Positions 61,013-64,000 of a DNA stretch of 64,000 nt are shown here, piece after piece (the first letter of the stretch is position 1; every line of letters begins with the position of its first letter). The notes beneath the pieces were generated by a model that saw only the letters and a list, made by a program, of their open reading frames with translations, was not told where the DNA came from and searched no databases. This DNA is from Microbacterium galbinum. Its GTDB lineage: Bacteria; Actinomycetota; Actinomycetes; Actinomycetales; Microbacteriaceae. The stretch spans positions 186,001 through 250,000 of the forward strand of contig NZ_JAHWXM010000002.1 in the NCBI RefSeq assembly GCF_023091225.1. Direction: 5' to 3'. Position numbers and translations under genes: made by a program.

Positions 61013-62100
61013 CAGGTCACACTCACTCTCGTCCCGCCCAGCGGGGCATCCTCCACGGCGAGCACCGCGCCCGCCGCCGCGGCGCGTTCGGCCATCCCCC
61101 GCAGACCGTTGCCCGCGGGCCCCCGTGCGCCGCGGCCGTCGTCCTCGATCGCCACCACGCCGGGGGCCATCGTGATCCGCACCCGCCGTGCCTTCGCGTG
61201 GCGCAGGATGTTCGTGGTCGACTCCCGCACGATCCACCCGGCGGGCAGGGCCTGCGCGGGCGACAGCGCTGCGGCGTCACCCTCGACGTCGACGTGCAAC
61301 CCCGCCGATTCGAGCGCGACCGTGCTCGCATCGATCTGCTCCGCCAGTGCGACGCTGCGGATGCCGGTGACGGTGCTGCGCACACCGGCGATCGCCTCGC
61401 CCGTGAGGTGCACGATCTGCGCGAGTTCGGCCTTGGCGCGCGCGGGGTCGTGGTCGACGAGGCGTTCGGCGAGCTCGGCCTTGAGCTTCACGGCCGTGAG
61501 AGTGTGCCCGAGCAGGTCGTGCACGTCGCGGGCGATCGAGGTGCGCTCTTCGCTGGTGGCGAGGTCCATCCGCACCTTGTCGGCGTCGACCGAGCGCCCG
61601 ATCAGCCAGGTGTTCACGGTGTTCACCACCGCGATGAGCAGCACGATGACGAGGATCTGGAAGTGGTCGCCGAACCTCCCCGTCGCGACGATCGTCCCCG
61701 CCGCGATCGCGATGCCCGCCAGGGTCGTCACCCAGTGCCAGGCACCCCGCAGCCCATAGCTGGCGTACGACATGAGGTACGGGAGGAAGCTCAGCGCCTG
61801 CGACTCGATCGCCGGGATCGTCGCGAGCGCGCACGCGATCTGCACCCAGAACAGCGTGCGCACGATCGGGCGCGGTCGTCCCCACGACGAGCGCATCCCG
61901 ATGACGAATCCGACCACGTACACGGTCGCGAATGCCACGAGTCCCGCCCATCCGAGCACGACCCATCCGGTCGCGGCATCCGAGGCGAGCAGCGCCAGCA
62001 CCGGGTAGACGAGGAAGACCATCCAGACGACGGCCATCAACCATCCCCAGCGCTCCCAGGGACCGGTGTGCGCCGGGGTCTCGGCAGCCTCGGTGGTCAT
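61009..62100 (-). CDS. DesK-like sensor histidine kinase
   Basis: A 363-residue HisKA_3 kinase with five to six N-terminal transmembrane helices (residues ~20-165), the phospho-acceptor His194 in SIARDVHDLLGHTLTAV, and a small C-terminal HATPase (ESTTNILRHAKA, AIEDDGRG, GNGLRGMAERA). Such kinases sense membrane state or membrane-active drugs. TAGGCT lies 6 nt before the ATG, its first three bases being the stop codon of the ABC permease gene. Confidence 0.92.
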   Translation of the reverse strand: MTTEAAETPAHTGPWERWGWLMAVVWMVFLVYPVLALLASDAATGWVVLGWAGLVAFATVYVVGFVIGMRSSWGRPRPIVRTLFWVQIACALATIPAIESQALSFLPYLMSYASYGLRGAWHWVTTLAGIAIAAGTIVATGRFGDHFQILVIVLLIAVVNTVNTWLIGRSVDADKVRMDLATSEERTSIARDVHDLLGHTLTAVKLKAELAERLVDHDPARAKAELAQIVHLTGEAIAGVRSTVTGIRSVALAEQIDASTVALESAGLHVDVEGDAAALSPAQALPAGWIVRESTTNILRHAKARRVRITMAPGVVAIEDDGRGARGPAGNGLRGMAERAAAAGAVLAVEDAPLGGTRVSVTW

Positions 62101-62106
62101 CGGCCC

Positions 62107-62112
62107 AGCCTA
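62107..62112 (-). promoter_or_regulatory. -10 element (TAGGCT) of the leaderless kinase gene, sharing the permease stop codon
   Basis: Minus-strand TAGGCT; TAG at 62112-62110 ends the ABC permease gene. A 6-nt gap leads to the ATG at 62100. Confidence 0.6.
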
Positions 62113-62871
62113 ACGACGGCTGCGCGAGCGCATCACGCCGAGACGCACGAGCGCGGCGAACAGCACGGCCCAGACGACGACGTTCAGCAGCACGGCCCAG
62201 AGCGGGTCGGCCCCGCCCGCCACGAGGGTGCCGTCGGTGGCCGGCCAGCGCACGAGCGCGACGTAGCCGTACATCGGGGTCCACTTCGCGATGTCGAGCA
62301 TCACGCCGTCGAGCGGGATGAAGACGTTGCCGAAGAAGCCGAAGAAGGTGATCGAGATCGAGGCGAGAGCGGCCGCCGAGTCGGAGTTGAAGGCGAGGCC
62401 GACCCCAAGTCCGAACAGGCCGTAGATCAGCCCCAGACCCAGGGTGATTCCGGCGGCGGCGAACCAGCGCCAGGTGTCGGATGCCTCGGCACCCGTCGCG
62501 AGACCGGCCGCATACACGAAGAGCACGGCGAGCGCCGAGAACGACACCGCGGCGAGCACCTTGGTCACCGCGTATCCCGCGGTCGAGAGCGGGGTGAGCG
62601 CGAGCTGACGCCCCCACCCCTGTCCGACCTCGGAGGCGGCGAGCGAGCACAGCGAGCTCATCGCGGTGGCCGTGCCGTACGCCCCCATCGACACCATCAC
62701 GTAGAACGAGACGTTCGCCTGGCCCACGCTCTGCGAGGCGTACGACATGCTCGCACCGAAGAGCAGATACATGGCCACCGGCATCGCCAGGGTGAAGGCG
62801 AGCGTGTACGGGTTGCGGATCTGCCGCACGAGTTCGGTGCGGTACAGCGCGGGGGCGACGAGCGTGGTCAT
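62110..62871 (-). CDS. ABC-2-type exporter permease
   Basis: A 253-residue membrane protein with six helices. The N-terminal ALYRTELVRQIRNPYTLAFTLAMP amphipathic start and FGFFGNVFIPLDGV before the last pair are typical of ABC-2 permeases in drug or lantibiotic exporters. The ATG overlaps the ATPase stop by 4 nt. Works with the ATPase as an efflux pump. Confidence 0.92.
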   Translation of the reverse strand: MTTLVAPALYRTELVRQIRNPYTLAFTLAMPVAMYLLFGASMSYASQSVGQANVSFYVMVSMGAYGTATAMSSLCSLAASEVGQGWGRQLALTPLSTAGYAVTKVLAAVSFSALAVLFVYAAGLATGAEASDTWRWFAAAGITLGLGLIYGLFGLGVGLAFNSDSAAALASISITFFGFFGNVFIPLDGVMLDIAKWTPMYGYVALVRWPATDGTLVAGGADPLWAVLLNVVVWAVLFAALVRLGVMRSRSRR

Positions 62872-63815
62872 GACGGGTCCTCCGTGAGCGAGGTGAAGGC
62901 GGATTCGAGGGTGGGAGCGGTGATCTCGAGATCGCAGGCACCGAGCGACAGCAGCCGTCCGGCGAGCAGATCGGATGCCTCGGTGCGCACCGTGAGCCGA
63001 TCGGCGTCGGTCGACACCTCGGCGACGGAGGCGTCGGCGCGGAGTTCCGCGGCGAGCGCAGCGATCCCGCCGGGGATCGTCGCCGAGACGATGCGGCCGC
63101 CCAGTGACGCGCGCAGGCGGGCGGTGGCGCCATCGGCGACCACACGGCCGTGATTCATGACGATCGTGCGCCGCGCGAACTGCTCGGCCTCTTCGAGGTA
63201 GTGGGTGGCGAACACGATCGTGCGGCCGGCGTCGGCATCCGCCCGCATCGCCTCCCAGAAGCGGCGACGGGCGGTGACGTCCATCCCCGCGGTCGGCTCG
63301 TCGAGCACCAGCACGTCCGGGTCCGGCAGCAGCGCGAGCGCGAACTTCACGCGCTGCTTCTCGCCACCCGAGCATTTGCCGACGCGGCGACGCGCGATCG
63401 CGGTGAGGTCGGCGCGATCGATGACCTCGGCGATGCGACCGGAAGCGCCGTGCAGCCCGGCGACCACCGAGATCGTCTCGCGCACGGTCAGGTCGGAGAG
63501 CAGTCCGCCGGTCTGCAGCACCGCCGCGAGGCGCCCCGCCGTGACCGCGCGGTGCGGATGCGTGCCGAGCACGCGCGCCGTGCCCTCGTCGGGTTCGGAG
63601 AGTCCGAGGAGCACGTCGATCGTGGTGGTCTTGCCCGCGCCGTTCGGGCCGAGCAGAGCGACCACCTCGCCGCGCTCGATGCGGAGGTCGACATGATCGA
63701 CCGCGACGATCCGATTCGCGCCGTGCCCGAAGCGGCGGACGATGCCGGTGAGATCGACGGCGGGCGCGGAGTCTGCGGGAGGGCGATCGGCGGGGGCGAC
63801 GAGGGGCTGGCTCAT
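62868..63815 (-). CDS. ABC transporter ATP-binding protein (DrrA/exporter type)
   Basis: A 315-residue ATPase: Walker A LLGPNGAGKTTTID, Q loop AVLQTGGLLSD, signature GKCSGGEKQRVKFAL (CSGGE rather than LSGGQ), Walker B DVLVLDEPTAG, His in FATHYLEEAEQ, and a C-terminal extension of ~80 residues as in DrrA. The ATG at 63815 follows GGGAG; the longer frame to 63881 lacks support. Confidence 0.92.
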   Translation of the reverse strand: MSQPLVAPADRPPADSAPAVDLTGIVRRFGHGANRIVAVDHVDLRIERGEVVALLGPNGAGKTTTIDVLLGLSEPDEGTARVLGTHPHRAVTAGRLAAVLQTGGLLSDLTVRETISVVAGLHGASGRIAEVIDRADLTAIARRRVGKCSGGEKQRVKFALALLPDPDVLVLDEPTAGMDVTARRRFWEAMRADADAGRTIVFATHYLEEAEQFARRTIVMNHGRVVADGATARLRASLGGRIVSATIPGGIAALAAELRADASVAEVSTDADRLTVRTEASDLLAGRLLSLGACDLEITAPTLESAFTSLTEDPS

Positions 63816-63992
63816 GCTCCCAGTGAAGCGCCGCGAGCACGGCCCGCACCGGAGGTCGATGTCACGCGGTGCGGATGACATCCGTCATGTTCCCGGTGCG
63901 CTGTTCGCCTGCCGTTCACCCCTGAGTCGGCATCCGTTCGTCCGCTTCCGTTTGTGTCGGATCGACCCGACCCCCGACCGGAGGTACTCGCC

Positions 63993-64000
63993 GTGCCCAT
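63993..64000 (+). CDS. Possible start of a gene running off the right edge
   Basis: GTGCCCAT at the end of the window follows a strong CCGGAGG 9 nt upstream in the otherwise gene-free 63816-63992. Only three codons are visible, so no product can be named. Confidence 0.3.

Overview
The window is high-GC DNA (roughly 70 percent by eye) from an actinomycete, most likely a Microbacterium or close Microbacteriaceae relative. Supporting evidence is a class Ib nrdHIEF operon, a C50-carotenoid operon with heterodimeric cyclase genes, Lsr2, DtxR/IdeR, WXG100, DUF3027 and DUF3263 proteins, and a helicase-nuclease protein whose nuclease family is named after a Microbacterium testaceum locus. About twenty genes have a TANNNT-like hexamer 6-8 nt before the start codon and no Shine-Dalgarno sequence, the signature of leaderless transcription. 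I saw no phage, insertion sequence, CRISPR array or rRNA. It looks like ordinary chromosome with catabolic and accessory cassettes.

Layout. 1-2941 (minus) is nrdHIEF, behind a 378-nt region with a pair of NrdR boxes and several DnaA-box-like 9-mers. 3320-7406 (plus) holds an MFS transporter, a PfkB sugar kinase, an alpha/beta hydrolase and an acyl-CoA dehydrogenase-like flavoprotein. 7421-12281 (plus) is an amine/amino-acid catabolic operon: Lrp regulator with a palindromic operator, two class III aminotransferases and a methylmalonate-semialdehyde-type dehydrogenase. Converging on it, 17362-12305 (minus) encodes a glutamine-synthetase-like ligase, a PuuD-like hydrolase, an aldehyde dehydrogenase, an SDR and a GntR regulator. 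An ethanolamine-type APC permease is divergent at 17519. I read this second set as a gamma-glutamylation route for a small amine. An SDR in place of the PuuB oxidase points to an amino alcohol such as ethanolamine. This is inference.

19080-26405 holds a CsoR/RcnR-type regulator, a VapBC-like toxin-antitoxin pair, a DUF445 protein, a ureohydrolase, tRNA-Ala(CGC), a membrane protein, a RimJ-like acetyltransferase, galU, 5-formyl-THF cyclo-ligase, an FmdB zinc ribbon and mscL. 26476-30428 (minus) is a 1,239-residue SF1 helicase-nuclease fusion with damaged Walker A and B motifs, plus a small partner. 30605-32561 has an Ogt homologue lacking its catalytic cysteine, a GAF-LuxR regulator and lsr2. 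32607-41202 is a MarR regulator divergent from idi-crtE-crtB-crtI-crtYe-crtYf-crtEb-mmpL, a C50 carotenoid operon of the decaprenoxanthin/sarcinaxanthin type.

41268-50598 carries tRNA-Arg(CCT), an HNH endonuclease, a candidate 36-residue small ORF in its own transcription unit, an M23 peptidase, ideR with an iron box over its own promoter, serC, DUF3027, a cold-shock protein, and an XPB helicase with its usual upstream partner. 50660-57262 has an OmpR-type two-component system, a WXG100 protein, groEL behind a perfect CIRCE element, a LytR_C protein, DUF3263 and DUF2332. 57334-63815 has msrB, a nitroreductase-like protein, a DMT transporter, a YedK/HMCES-type DNA-crosslink protein, a YjbR protein, and a DesKR-like two-component system with an ABC-2 exporter. 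A further reading frame may begin at the right edge.
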